20,697 bases of DNA from a virus: positions 1-20,697 of IMG/VR virus record IMGVR_UViG_3300044960_000150; one strand, 5' to 3'. Every line of letters begins with the position of its first letter. Position 1 is the first letter of the stretch. Both the position numbers and the translations under genes were made by a program. The notes beneath the pieces are model-generated. The model ran no database searches. It saw only the letters and a list, made by a program, of their open reading frames with translations, and was not told the DNA's origin. Of this stretch, positions 6,154 through 11,706 are shown piece after piece.

Positions 6154-6446
6154 GGTACGACCTCCCGCACGCGCAGGTGGGCGACACCGTCCACGTCTTC
6201 GACGTCAACGGCAAGCGGATGGGGATGCCCTCGGGTGGCTGGATCGGCGAGGCCGTGAAGGCCGGCCCGAAGCTGCTCTACGTGATCTGCGACGGGCAGC
6301 CGAAGCCGCAGGCGTTTCGCAGGGATAGGTCATCAGCGAACGACGCCTATGGCCACCAGTACCTCCGCACGCCTGAGCAGGTGGCGGACGAGGCCATGCG
6401 CGGACGAGTGATCGTCGAGATCGAGAACGCGGGCTCCGGGTCCTGA
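6150..6446 (+). CDS. hypothetical protein (98 aa)
   Basis: A 98-residue protein starting at the GTG of a GTGA overlap. It contains VGDTVHVFDVNGKRMG at its start and a small beta-rich body (GWIGEAVKAGPKLLYVICDG), ending in VIVEIENAGSGS. It resembles small actinobacteriophage proteins of unknown role that open with a 'vGD.V.vfd.n' strand. An upstream in-frame start would overlap the preceding gene almost fully, so the coupled GTG is chosen. Its stop forms a CTGA overlap with a possible mini-gene. Confidence 0.58.
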   Translation: MRYDLPHAQVGDTVHVFDVNGKRMGMPSGGWIGEAVKAGPKLLYVICDGQPKPQAFRRDRSSANDAYGHQYLRTPEQVADEAMRGRVIVEIENAGSGS

Positions 6447-6514
6447 GGGACCACCGGGCGTGGACCAGCAAGCTGGAAGCCATCGTGAAGATCCTGGAGG
6501 ACCCCGAGTCGTGA
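6443..6514 (+). CDS. possible mini-gene with CTG start (23 aa)
   Basis: The frame from 6443 reads LRDHRAWTSKLEAIVKILEDPES before a TGA that overlaps the GTG start of the next gene (GTGA at 6511-6514). Its first codon, CTG, overlaps the previous stop (CTGA at 6443-6446), continuing the overlap pattern of every neighbour. The peptide is a plausible amphipathic helix. It has no ATG or GTG long enough to be useful. It could instead be a frameshift extension of the preceding gene or chance. Confidence 0.3.
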   Translation: MRDHRAWTSKLEAIVKILEDPES

Positions 6515-6711
6515 CCGTGAAGCCCGACGAGATGTACACCCTCACGCTGAGCGGCGAGGAGGTCTTGGAGCTCCGGCGGTGCGTGAAGGACCGCCAGATC
6601 ATGGTCGCCGCCGATCGGAGCGAGGGCCGCTACAACGACGAGCGGTACGCCGAGACGATGCACCTGCTTCGCTCGCTGGAGACGGCGCTGCAGGTGCGCA
6701 CGCCGACGTGA
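6511..6711 (+). CDS. hypothetical protein (66 aa), 3' end at IS remnant
   Basis: A 66-residue protein starting at GTG 6511, ten bases after GGAGG (6496-6500), with a short beta-like start (DEMYTLTLSGEEVLELRRC) and a long charged helix (NDERYAETMHLLRSLETALQ). A longer start at 6460 exists but lacks support. Its last codons overlap the sequence that encodes the TnpB tail in another frame, so the present C-terminus (VRTPT) may come from the inserted element rather than the original gene. The family is not recognised. Confidence 0.55.
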   Translation: MTVKPDEMYTLTLSGEEVLELRRCVKDRQIMVAADRSEGRYNDERYAETMHLLRSLETALQVRTPT

Positions 6712-6773
6712 ACGCGGCCGAGAACATTCTCAGGGCAGGGCTTGCCCTTCGCGACGCTGCGGAAGCGGCCTAG
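6699..6773 (+). pseudogene. tnpB: TnpB C-terminal remnant (IS200/IS605 family)
   Basis: The frame reads HADVNAAENILRAGLALRD up to a TAG at 6771-6773. H.D.NAA.NIL..G.A is the C-terminal signature of TnpB, the RNA-guided nuclease of IS200/IS605 and IS607 elements, where it follows the zinc ribbon and completes the RuvC-like domain. Nothing of the remaining protein (about 350-400 residues in the family) is present upstream in any frame, and the cysteines of the zinc ribbon are absent. This is a broken end fragment. It lies immediately before a hairpin that looks like the element's right end. Confidence 0.65.
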
Positions 6774-6809
6774 CGAGAAGCCGCTCCCTTCAGGGAGCGG
6801 AGGAGTCAC
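6774..6809 (+). mobile_element. IS605-type right end / omega-RNA 3' hairpin remnant
   Basis: GAGAAG is followed by CCGCTCCC (6781-6788), loop TTCA, GGGAGCGG (6793-6800) and AGGAGTCAC. A perfect eight-pair hairpin of the form ..CTCCCTTCAGGGAG.. followed by GGAGTCAC, just after a tnpB stop codon, is the usual layout of an IS605-type right end, whose transcript forms the 3' scaffold of the omega RNA. The bases after AGTCAC would occupy the guide position. No left end was found. Confidence 0.6.
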
Positions 6810-6906
6810 CCCGACCGCGATGAACATGGACGACCCGACCCCGTGGGTGTGCGATACGTGGTGGGCCACAGAGCAGGATCGAACTAGACACCAGGAGGAG
6901 TTCGTC

Positions 6907-6915
6907 TGCTATGAT
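6907..6915 (+). promoter_or_regulatory. extended -10 promoter of SLOG gene
   Basis: TGC-TATGAT is a TGn-extended -10 hexamer (TATGAT at 6910-6915). A weak -35-like TAGACA (6885-6890) is 19 bp upstream. The transcript would begin near 6922 and carry AAAGGAG at 6926-6932 before the GTG at 6940. Confidence 0.5.
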
Positions 6916-6939
6916 GAACGAGCAGAAAGGAGCGGCAAG

Positions 6940-7527
6940 GTGTCCAAGACCGCTGTGTTGGTGACCGGACCCCGGTGGTGGGGTGACGTGAGCGTGGATC
7001 GTGCGCGTCAGCCGATCTCGCTGGAGGAGCGTGACGTCTGCGACGCACGCCAGATCGAGGTCGACATGGAGCGCCGCGCCGTCGAGGATGCCGTGGCTTC
7101 GCTCCCCGAGGGGACGCTCGTACTCCAGGGGGCGGCTCGCGGGGCTGACACGCTGACCGTGTCTGCGGCTCAGCGCCGGAAGCTCCCGATCGCCTCTGTA
7201 CCTTACTTCGGGCACCTAGGACGCCAGGGAGGTCAAGAACGCAACGAGGCGATGATCGCCATGCTGAAGGGGCTCGAAGCTGCAGGGTGGAAGGTGAAAG
7301 TGCTCGGCTTCCTGCCCGAGCGCAGGACCGAGCGTCTTGCTGGCCGTGAGATCGTGTGCGCCACAGAGGGCACGCTGTCCTGTATGAAGATGGCCGAGGA
7401 GGCCGGCATCTTCGTGAAGGTGCAGTACCCCGTGGCGCCGCCCGAGCCCGAGGTCGACGCCGAGGAATCCGTCGATCAGCCAACCGGGGATGAGGTTTTT
7501 GTCGGTGCCGATGAGCCCGATTTCTGA
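6940..7527 (+). CDS. SLOG-superfamily protein (DUF2493/YspA-like)
   Basis: A 195-residue protein with a Rossmann-like start KTAVLVTGPRWW (residues 3-14), then GTLVLQGAARGADTL (58-72), the glycine/arginine nucleotide-binding loop of SLOG/DUF2493 proteins, then PIASVPYFGHLGRQGGQERNEAMI (83-106), matching the W...G..aG..RN.mi segment of that family. SLOG proteins bind nucleotides or nucleotide-derived ligands; the ligand here is unknown. The C-terminal 40 residues are acidic and proline-rich, probably flexible. The GTG at 6940 is chosen because of AAAGGAG seven bases upstream and an extended -10 promoter before it; in-frame ATGs at 6742, 6820 and 6826 lie in or next to the IS remnant and lack ribosome binding sites. 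It may act in DNA metabolism with the downstream operon, but the two are separated by a promoter. Confidence 0.72.
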   Translation: MSKTAVLVTGPRWWGDVSVDRARQPISLEERDVCDARQIEVDMERRAVEDAVASLPEGTLVLQGAARGADTLTVSAAQRRKLPIASVPYFGHLGRQGGQERNEAMIAMLKGLEAAGWKVKVLGFLPERRTERLAGREIVCATEGTLSCMKMAEEAGIFVKVQYPVAPPEPEVDAEESVDQPTGDEVFVGADEPDF

Positions 7528-7556
7528 TTGATCTTTGTAGCACGACGTGCTACAAT
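7528..7556 (+). promoter_or_regulatory. promoter with overlapping palindromic operator
   Basis: -35 TTGATC (7528-7533), 17-bp spacer, -10 TACAAT (7551-7556). A perfect palindrome at 7535-7555 with arms TTGTAGCACG and CGTGCTACAA around a central A fills the spacer and most of the -10, so a bound dimer would block RNA polymerase. Its core TGTAGC-N7-GCTACA is the same as the site at 3620-3638. The -35 starts directly after the SLOG stop codon. Confidence 0.68.
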
Positions 7557-7591
7557 CATCTTGCCTTAGTTGCCTGAACATAAGGAGTGAG

Positions 7592-8524
7592 ATGGCAGAA
7601 AACCGCAATCCCCTGGCCCTCTACGCGAGCCCGAGTCTCCGATGGGGGCTCCTGCTGGAGGATCACCCCGAGGCCCACGTCACGTTCGACTGCCGTTTGG
7701 GCACCGAGCTTGGGATCCCGTCCGCGATGGGCGGTGACGAGCAGTTTGTGGTGGCGACGATCCACTTCCCGCCGGGCACTGGAAAGCCGGACGCCATCGG
7801 GTATAAACCCTTGAGCGCTGGGACGAAGCGCTCCGGCGATCATGACTCGGACGTCTGGAACGTGCTCTGCACGAAGGCGCTCGGTCGAGCGCTGAAGCGG
7901 GCTGGCTACCCGGACAACTTGAACGACTTGAAGGCGCTCGTGTTGTGGCGCCAGCGGGACGCCGAGATCAATGCGATTCGCGCCGGCACGGCGAATCTGG
8001 CCCTCACGGCAGCGCCGATCGAGAAGGCGCTCGAAGCCGCTGCCTCACGCTCGGCGGAAGGTGATAGCCCGGACGATCGGGACGCGCCTGACGAGATCGC
8101 AGAGGTCGAGATCGTCGAAGACGAGCCTGAGCCCGCGAAGCCCAACACCGTCGAGAAGATGCGGCACGCGCTGTCGAAACTGGGTCCGAAGTCGAAGGAC
8201 GTGACGGCCTGGGCGCGGCGGCAGGGTTGGAGGGTGACGAGCCCGAAGTCCGAGGATGAAGCGCAGGCGATCCTGGCCTACGCGTTGCGGATGCAGGGAG
8301 TGAATCCCGAAACGGGTGAGGCCGTGGATGTGAACGAGGAGGCCGGGATGCTGGCAGAGCTCATCGGTGGGCTCGACGAGACCGAGCGCAAGAACTTCGC
8401 GGCGTACTGCAAGATGGTCGACATCGACCCGAACATGGCTGAGAACGACCCGACGTCGCTGACACCGGCACAGCGGGCAGAGCTCCTGGGCTGGCTCGAT
8501 CCCGATGGGGACGATGAAGGGTGA
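7592..8524 (+). CDS. putative single-strand annealing/recombination protein
   Basis: A 310-residue protein. The N-terminal 130 residues hold a beta-rich core (HVTFDCRLG, QFVVATIHFP) followed by DVWNVLCTKALGRALKRAGYPD (residues 88-106) and LNDLKALVLWRQR. The TKALGRAL..AG motif recalls the T.A.GRAL..lG helix of phage Rad52/Sak-type annealing proteins. A variable acidic linker (about 150-185) leads to a C-terminal region of short helices (VEKMRHALSKLG, NFAAYCKMVDID). The start is fixed by TAAGGAG (7581-7587) before ATG 7592. It is the first gene of an operon with the HIRAN and SSB genes, which fits a recombination or replication-restart role. The family assignment is by motif resemblance only; a DNA-binding protein of another family is possible. 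Confidence 0.5.
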   Translation: MAENRNPLALYASPSLRWGLLLEDHPEAHVTFDCRLGTELGIPSAMGGDEQFVVATIHFPPGTGKPDAIGYKPLSAGTKRSGDHDSDVWNVLCTKALGRALKRAGYPDNLNDLKALVLWRQRDAEINAIRAGTANLALTAAPIEKALEAAASRSAEGDSPDDRDAPDEIAEVEIVEDEPEPAKPNTVEKMRHALSKLGPKSKDVTAWARRQGWRVTSPKSEDEAQAILAYALRMQGVNPETGEAVDVNEEAGMLAELIGGLDETERKNFAAYCKMVDIDPNMAENDPTSLTPAQRAELLGWLDPDGDDEG

Positions 8525-9036
8525 GCAAGGAAGCCATGCTGAAGGTCGTCGGCGTGACGTTCGTGAAGGGGTACCCCGAGAACATCCTGCGCCTGCGCGA
8601 CATCTGCGAGGAGCGCCGGAAGGAGGCGATCCGCTCGTTCACGGACCTGACCGACGCGTCCGATGGCGTGTTCAACGCGCTGGCGCAGCGCGAGGAGGAC
8701 CCCGGGTCGTGGGCGACGCCGATCCCTGTGCTGTTGGTCCGTAATCCGGCAAACGAGTACGACGCGAATGCCATCGAGGTCCACGTGCCTCTGCTGGGGC
8801 GGAACTCGATGGTGGGGCACATCCCCCGTGAGCGGGCCGCTCGGCTGGCGCCGTTGATGGACTCGGGCACGAAGGGGGTGGAGGCGGAGGTCGACTTCGT
8901 CGCCGTGTCTCCGGAGAACCCGAAGCAGCCGGGGCTCTCGGTGAAGGTGCGGGTCTTCGACCTTCCGGCACCAAGTGAGCCGGAACCAGAGGACCCGTTC
9001 GTCACCCGGCCTCGGGCGATGGCGAAGACGAAGTGA
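8521..9036 (+). CDS. HIRAN-domain protein
   Basis: A 171-residue protein coupled to the upstream gene by a GTGA overlap. It is essentially one HIRAN domain: VVGVTFVKGYPENI (9-22), PVLLVRNPANEYDANAIEVHV (69-89), the R.P.N.yD.NAI.V signature, then MVGHIPRERAARLAPLMDSG (97-116), the vG.lpre.A..l...l..G signature, and strands VEAEVDFVAVS and LSVKVRVFDL. A 40-residue insert (about 23-62) separates the first strand from the core. HIRAN domains bind single-stranded DNA, including 3' ends at stalled forks in eukaryotic HLTF; stand-alone phage copies are thought to act on damaged or replicating DNA. Its place between an annealing-like protein and SSB supports that. The C-terminal tail (EPEPEDPF) is acidic and resembles an SSB tail. 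Confidence 0.75.
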   Translation: MSKEAMLKVVGVTFVKGYPENILRLRDICEERRKEAIRSFTDLTDASDGVFNALAQREEDPGSWATPIPVLLVRNPANEYDANAIEVHVPLLGRNSMVGHIPRERAARLAPLMDSGTKGVEAEVDFVAVSPENPKQPGLSVKVRVFDLPAPSEPEPEDPFVTRPRAMAKTK

Positions 9037-9080
9037 CTCGCGAAGTGTACGAGCCAGCAACCTGGGACTGAGGAGGTCCG

Positions 9081-9527
9081 ATGTCATCCGACAATCACGT
9101 CACCCTGATTGGGAACGCCACGCGTGATCCCGAACTGAAGTTCACGCAGAGCGGGTTGGCACTGTGCGGCTTCGGCCTCGCTGTCAACCGGCGCTGGCAG
9201 AACCGCCAGACGCAGCAGTGGGAGGAGAAAGTCTCCTTCATCGACGTCGTCTGCTGGGGCAAGCTCGCCGAGAACGTTAGCGAGAGCATCGAGAAGGGCT
9301 CGCGCATCATCGTCGTCGGCCGCTTTGACATGAACGAGTGGGAAACCGATGCCGGTGAGAAGCGCCGGAAGATCCAGTTGGTTGCCGATGCGGTCGGTCC
9401 GAGCCTGCAGTGGGCAACGGCCGAGATCAGCCGCAACCCAAAGGAGGGTGGCGGTGCCGCCATCTACCAGGAGCCGGACTTCGGCTACGGGGACTTCGGC
9501 GGTGGGAGTGACGAGGAGCCCTTCTGA
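9081..9527 (+). CDS. ssb: single-stranded DNA-binding protein
   Basis: A 148-residue protein with the complete bacterial SSB OB-fold: NHVTLIGNATRDPELKFTQSG at residues 5-25, FGLAVNRRW, FIDVVCWGKLAENVSESIEKGSRIIVVGRF, and an acidic C-terminus ending DEEPF, the protein-interaction tip that recruits replication and repair proteins. It coats single-stranded DNA during phage replication and recombination. The start is supported by GAGGAGG three bases upstream. It lies 44 bp after the HIRAN gene in the same operon and is followed by a strong terminator. The linker is short and glycine-rich (GYGDFGGGSD). Confidence 0.92.
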   Translation: MSSDNHVTLIGNATRDPELKFTQSGLALCGFGLAVNRRWQNRQTQQWEEKVSFIDVVCWGKLAENVSESIEKGSRIIVVGRFDMNEWETDAGEKRRKIQLVADAVGPSLQWATAEISRNPKEGGGAAIYQEPDFGYGDFGGGSDEEPF

Positions 9528-9567
9528 GGGCGAGTCCACCTGTCACACCGAGCACGTACAACGTAGG

Positions 9568-9600
9568 AGGGGGTCGGTCCGCCGGCCCCCTTCTTCCTTT
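9568..9600 (+). terminator. intrinsic terminator after ssb
   Basis: Stem AGGGGGTCGG (9568-9577), loop TCCG, CCGGCCCCCT (9582-9591): ten pairs with one G-U, then the U-rich run TTCTTCCTTT. A clear rho-independent terminator, 40 bp after the ssb stop, closing the DNA-metabolism cassette. Confidence 0.85.
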
Positions 9601-9632
9601 GTTGGGCCACGAGCGGGAGCGCTAGTCAAGGA

Positions 9633-9812
9633 GTGGGGGGCAAGGGCTGGACGGCGAGCAGCACGAAGAACGGCCACATCCGCCTCACCAGCCCGAACTG
9701 GCAGGTGGTGATCCTCCCCTCGACCCCGAGCGATCACCGTGCGCTGAAGAACGCACGAGCCCTACTCCGGCGGATCAGCCTCCTCCAGGCCGGCGAGGGC
9801 GGGCAGGAGTAG
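9633..9812 (+). CDS. HicA-like small protein (59 aa)
   Basis: A 59-residue protein, GWTASSTKNGHIRLTSPNWQVVILPSTPSDHRALKNARALLRR.., matching the HicA/YcfA double-stranded-RNA-binding-like fold: GW...rtk.GH.rl with the histidine (residue 15) that is catalytic in HicA RNases, then PSTPSD.RAL.NA.A.LRR. It lacks the first helix before GW, the GTG start nearly overlaps AAGGAG (9628-9633), and no HicB antitoxin is beside it, so it is probably one of the orphan HicA-like proteins common in actinobacteriophages rather than a complete toxin-antitoxin pair. An in-frame stop at 9564 prevents a longer form with a normal start. Its TAG stop is part of the next -10 element. Confidence 0.6.
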   Translation: MGGKGWTASSTKNGHIRLTSPNWQVVILPSTPSDHRALKNARALLRRISLLQAGEGGQE

Positions 9813-9821
9813 TCTGGACGC
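9810..9821 (+). promoter_or_regulatory. leaderless-type -10 element before connector gene
   Basis: TAGTCT fits TANNNT and stands six bases (GGACGC) before ATG 9822. The block from the -10 through ATGGC matches that before the gene at 2740 except for one base. No Shine-Dalgarno sequence fits the start, so leaderless transcription is the likely explanation. Confidence 0.45.
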
Positions 9822-10676
9822 ATGGCTGAGCCGCAGCTCGGGCCGTGTGGCCCCTGGATCGACGAAGACGCCGTCACGGCGTGCTGTGACGGTCTCGTGG
9901 AGACAGTCGACCCGACCCTGATGGCTCAGGCCATCGCGATGTCGACGAACATCCTGTTCCGGCTCTCGGGCCGGCAATTCCCCGGGATCTGCGAACGCAC
10001 TGTGCGCCCGTGCTTCGGGGACAACTGTGGGTGCGGGGTGGACCGCTTCGACCGCCTCCGCTACGGCTGGGACGGGATGAACGACTGGCCGTGGCAGTTC
10101 CCGACGTGGCCCGTGCTGATCGGCGGCGAGATGTTCAACGTCGGCTGCTGCGGCGGCCGGTGCCACCTGGAGTGCGTCACGCTCCCGTCGCCCGTGAGCT
10201 CGGTCACCGAGGTCGTTATCGACGGAGTGGTGCTCGACCCGAGCGCCTACCGGGTGGTGCAGTACCGGCAGCTGTGCCGCGTGGACGGCGGGAGCTGGCC
10301 GTGCTCGCAGGACTACACGAAGGACTCGTCGCCCGGGAGCCCCGACGCGGTGGGGTCGTGGCAGATCACCTACAGCTACGGGCGCGGCCCGGGGATCGAT
10401 GGGCAGATGGCGGCGGCAATCTTCGCTTGTGAGATCGCGAAGGCTCGATGCGGTGCCGACAACTGCGTACTGCCGCAACGACTGAAGGAGATCGTGCGCG
10501 ATGGTGTGACGATGGAGTTCGCGGACGCCCTGGACTTTCTGACGGTCACGAAGCCGCCGCGGGTGGGCATCTACGAGGTCGACATGTGGCTGCGCTCGGT
10601 GAACCCCGAGGGCCTCCAGCGCCGGGCCACGGTACGTCGAGTGGACCAGCCGAAACGCTGGAGGGAGTTCACGTGA
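9822..10676 (+). CDS. head-to-tail connector (adaptor)
   Basis: A 284-residue protein resembling actinobacteriophage head-to-tail adaptors: GPCGPWIDEDAVTACC at the start, a helical segment MAQAIAMSTNILFRLSGRQFPG (the 'a...as..ly.lsGrqFpG' motif), a cysteine-rich centre (CFGDNCGCGV, FNVGCCGGRC), strands around VIDGVVLDPSAYRV, and a helical end (MAAAIFACEIAKARCGADNC). Adaptors form the ring under the portal that closes the head after packaging. Sixteen cysteines are present, unusual for a cytoplasmically assembled protein. It is the first gene of the structural block after the ssb terminator, and its stop overlaps the next start (GTGA 10673-10676). Confidence 0.72.
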   Translation: MAEPQLGPCGPWIDEDAVTACCDGLVETVDPTLMAQAIAMSTNILFRLSGRQFPGICERTVRPCFGDNCGCGVDRFDRLRYGWDGMNDWPWQFPTWPVLIGGEMFNVGCCGGRCHLECVTLPSPVSSVTEVVIDGVVLDPSAYRVVQYRQLCRVDGGSWPCSQDYTKDSSPGSPDAVGSWQITYSYGRGPGIDGQMAAAIFACEIAKARCGADNCVLPQRLKEIVRDGVTMEFADALDFLTVTKPPRVGIYEVDMWLRSVNPEGLQRRATVRRVDQPKRWREFT

Positions 10677-11212
10677 TCGACAGCCCGACGTACCTGCTTG
10701 ACCTCACCGAGGCGATGCTGGCGAGGCTGTGCGAGTGCCTGGACGGCACACCGCGCGGCCGACCGGCGGACTGCTTCATCAGCCACGACCAGCCGCCGCA
10801 CGACTGCTGCGACTTCCTGGCGATCTGGGTCGAGCGGGTGAAGCCGACGCTGGAGTTCCCCTCCGAGTTCTTCGGGACGTGGCGCTGCGGCGACGTGCGG
10901 CCGATGGCCGAGTTCCGGGCGCTTTTGGTGCGGAACTGCTGGCCGACCGTGAGGAACAACCCGAAGAGCCCATTCCCGCCGCCGGAGGAGATGGACGCTG
11001 CCGCGAGCGACCTACTGATCGACGGCCAGGTGTTGTGGTGCTGCCTGAGCTCTGCCGCTGCGGACCACTCGCTGCTGCCCCCGAGCATGGATTGCAACGA
11101 GATCCGGCTCACGCGCATGGACCCCGTGCGCCAGGCTGACTGCGCCGGCTGGTCGATTCGTTGGGTGGTCGAGCTCGACGCCTGCTGCGAGCCCACGCCG
11201 GTCGGTAGTTGA
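10673..11212 (+). CDS. cysteine-rich neck/connector-region protein
   Basis: A 179-residue protein starting at the GTG of a GTGA overlap. Short helices at the N-terminus (LLDLTEAMLARLCECLDG) are followed by GRPADCFISHDQPPHDCCDFLAIWVERV, and by C..W.T..NN and VLWCCL motifs. This pattern is shared with a family found between adaptor and gp10-like genes in actinobacteriophages; the role is not certain, with stopper or tail terminator the likely options. It has thirteen cysteines, several in CC pairs. An upstream in-frame ATG at 10448 overlaps the adaptor gene and is not used. Confidence 0.55.
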   Translation: MIDSPTYLLDLTEAMLARLCECLDGTPRGRPADCFISHDQPPHDCCDFLAIWVERVKPTLEFPSEFFGTWRCGDVRPMAEFRALLVRNCWPTVRNNPKSPFPPPEEMDAAASDLLIDGQVLWCCLSSAAADHSLLPPSMDCNEIRLTRMDPVRQADCAGWSIRWVVELDACCEPTPVGS

Positions 11213-11213
11213 G

Positions 11214-11645
11214 ATGGCATCCGAGCTCTTCTACGTCGATGTGAAGCTGAACCCAGCGGCGCTCTACGAGATGCTGGAGAGCCCCACAGGTGAGGTCTCG
11301 CTGTGGGCGGCACGTCAGGCCGAGAAGATCGCGATGGTGGCTCGGGGGCTCGCCTCGGGGGCGATGGTGAACGTCGTCACCGGGAGGCTGCGCGACTCGA
11401 TCGACGTGAGGCTAGTGACGGGTGCCGATGGGTGGCCGCTCACGTACGAGGTGATTGCTGACGCGCCCTACGCCAGCTTCGTCCACGAGGGGACGAGGCC
11501 CCACCACATCGCGCCGAGGCAGGCGTCAGTGCTGCGCTTCCCGAAGTCGGGGACGATGCTCTACCGTCCTTCGGTGCAGCACCCGGGCACGCAGCCCCGT
11601 CCGTTCCTGCGGGTGGCGATGGATCAGGTGATCGGTGGCTTGTGA
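11214..11645 (+). CDS. HK97 gp10-like neck protein
   Basis: A 143-residue protein with the HK97 gp10/tail-completion signature: helix WAARQAEKIAMVARGLASG, then VVTGRLRDSIDVRLV, then ADAPYASFVHEGTRPHHI, and RPFLRVAMDQVI at the end. These proteins sit at the head-tail joint or aid tail completion. It starts one base after the previous stop, in the same operon. No cysteine is present, in contrast to the two genes before it. A promoter-like sequence follows its stop codon. Confidence 0.75.
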   Translation: MASELFYVDVKLNPAALYEMLESPTGEVSLWAARQAEKIAMVARGLASGAMVNVVTGRLRDSIDVRLVTGADGWPLTYEVIADAPYASFVHEGTRPHHIAPRQASVLRFPKSGTMLYRPSVQHPGTQPRPFLRVAMDQVIGGL

Positions 11646-11647
11646 CC

Positions 11648-11676
11648 TTGATCGAAGAAGTATGGAGCAGTAGGGT
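11648..11676 (+). promoter_or_regulatory. promoter before tail assembly chaperone
   Basis: -35 TTGATC (11648-11653), 17-bp spacer, -10 TAGGGT (11671-11676). The -35 is identical to that of the promoter at 7528 but no palindrome is present. Transcription would begin near 11683, with GGGAGG (11697-11702) before ATG 11707. Confidence 0.5.
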
Positions 11677-11706
11677 GAAGCCGATAGTTCGTCGATGGGA
11701 GGTCCA

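Noticed and set aside
6742-6939. Upstream in-frame extension of the SLOG protein
   Set aside because: It runs through the IS right-end hairpin and the promoter; no ribosome binding site near 6742, 6820 or 6826, while 6940 has AAAGGAG at correct spacing.
9633-9812. A complete HicAB toxin-antitoxin system
   Set aside because: No HicB-like frame is found upstream or downstream on either strand; the neighbour at 9822 is a connector protein.
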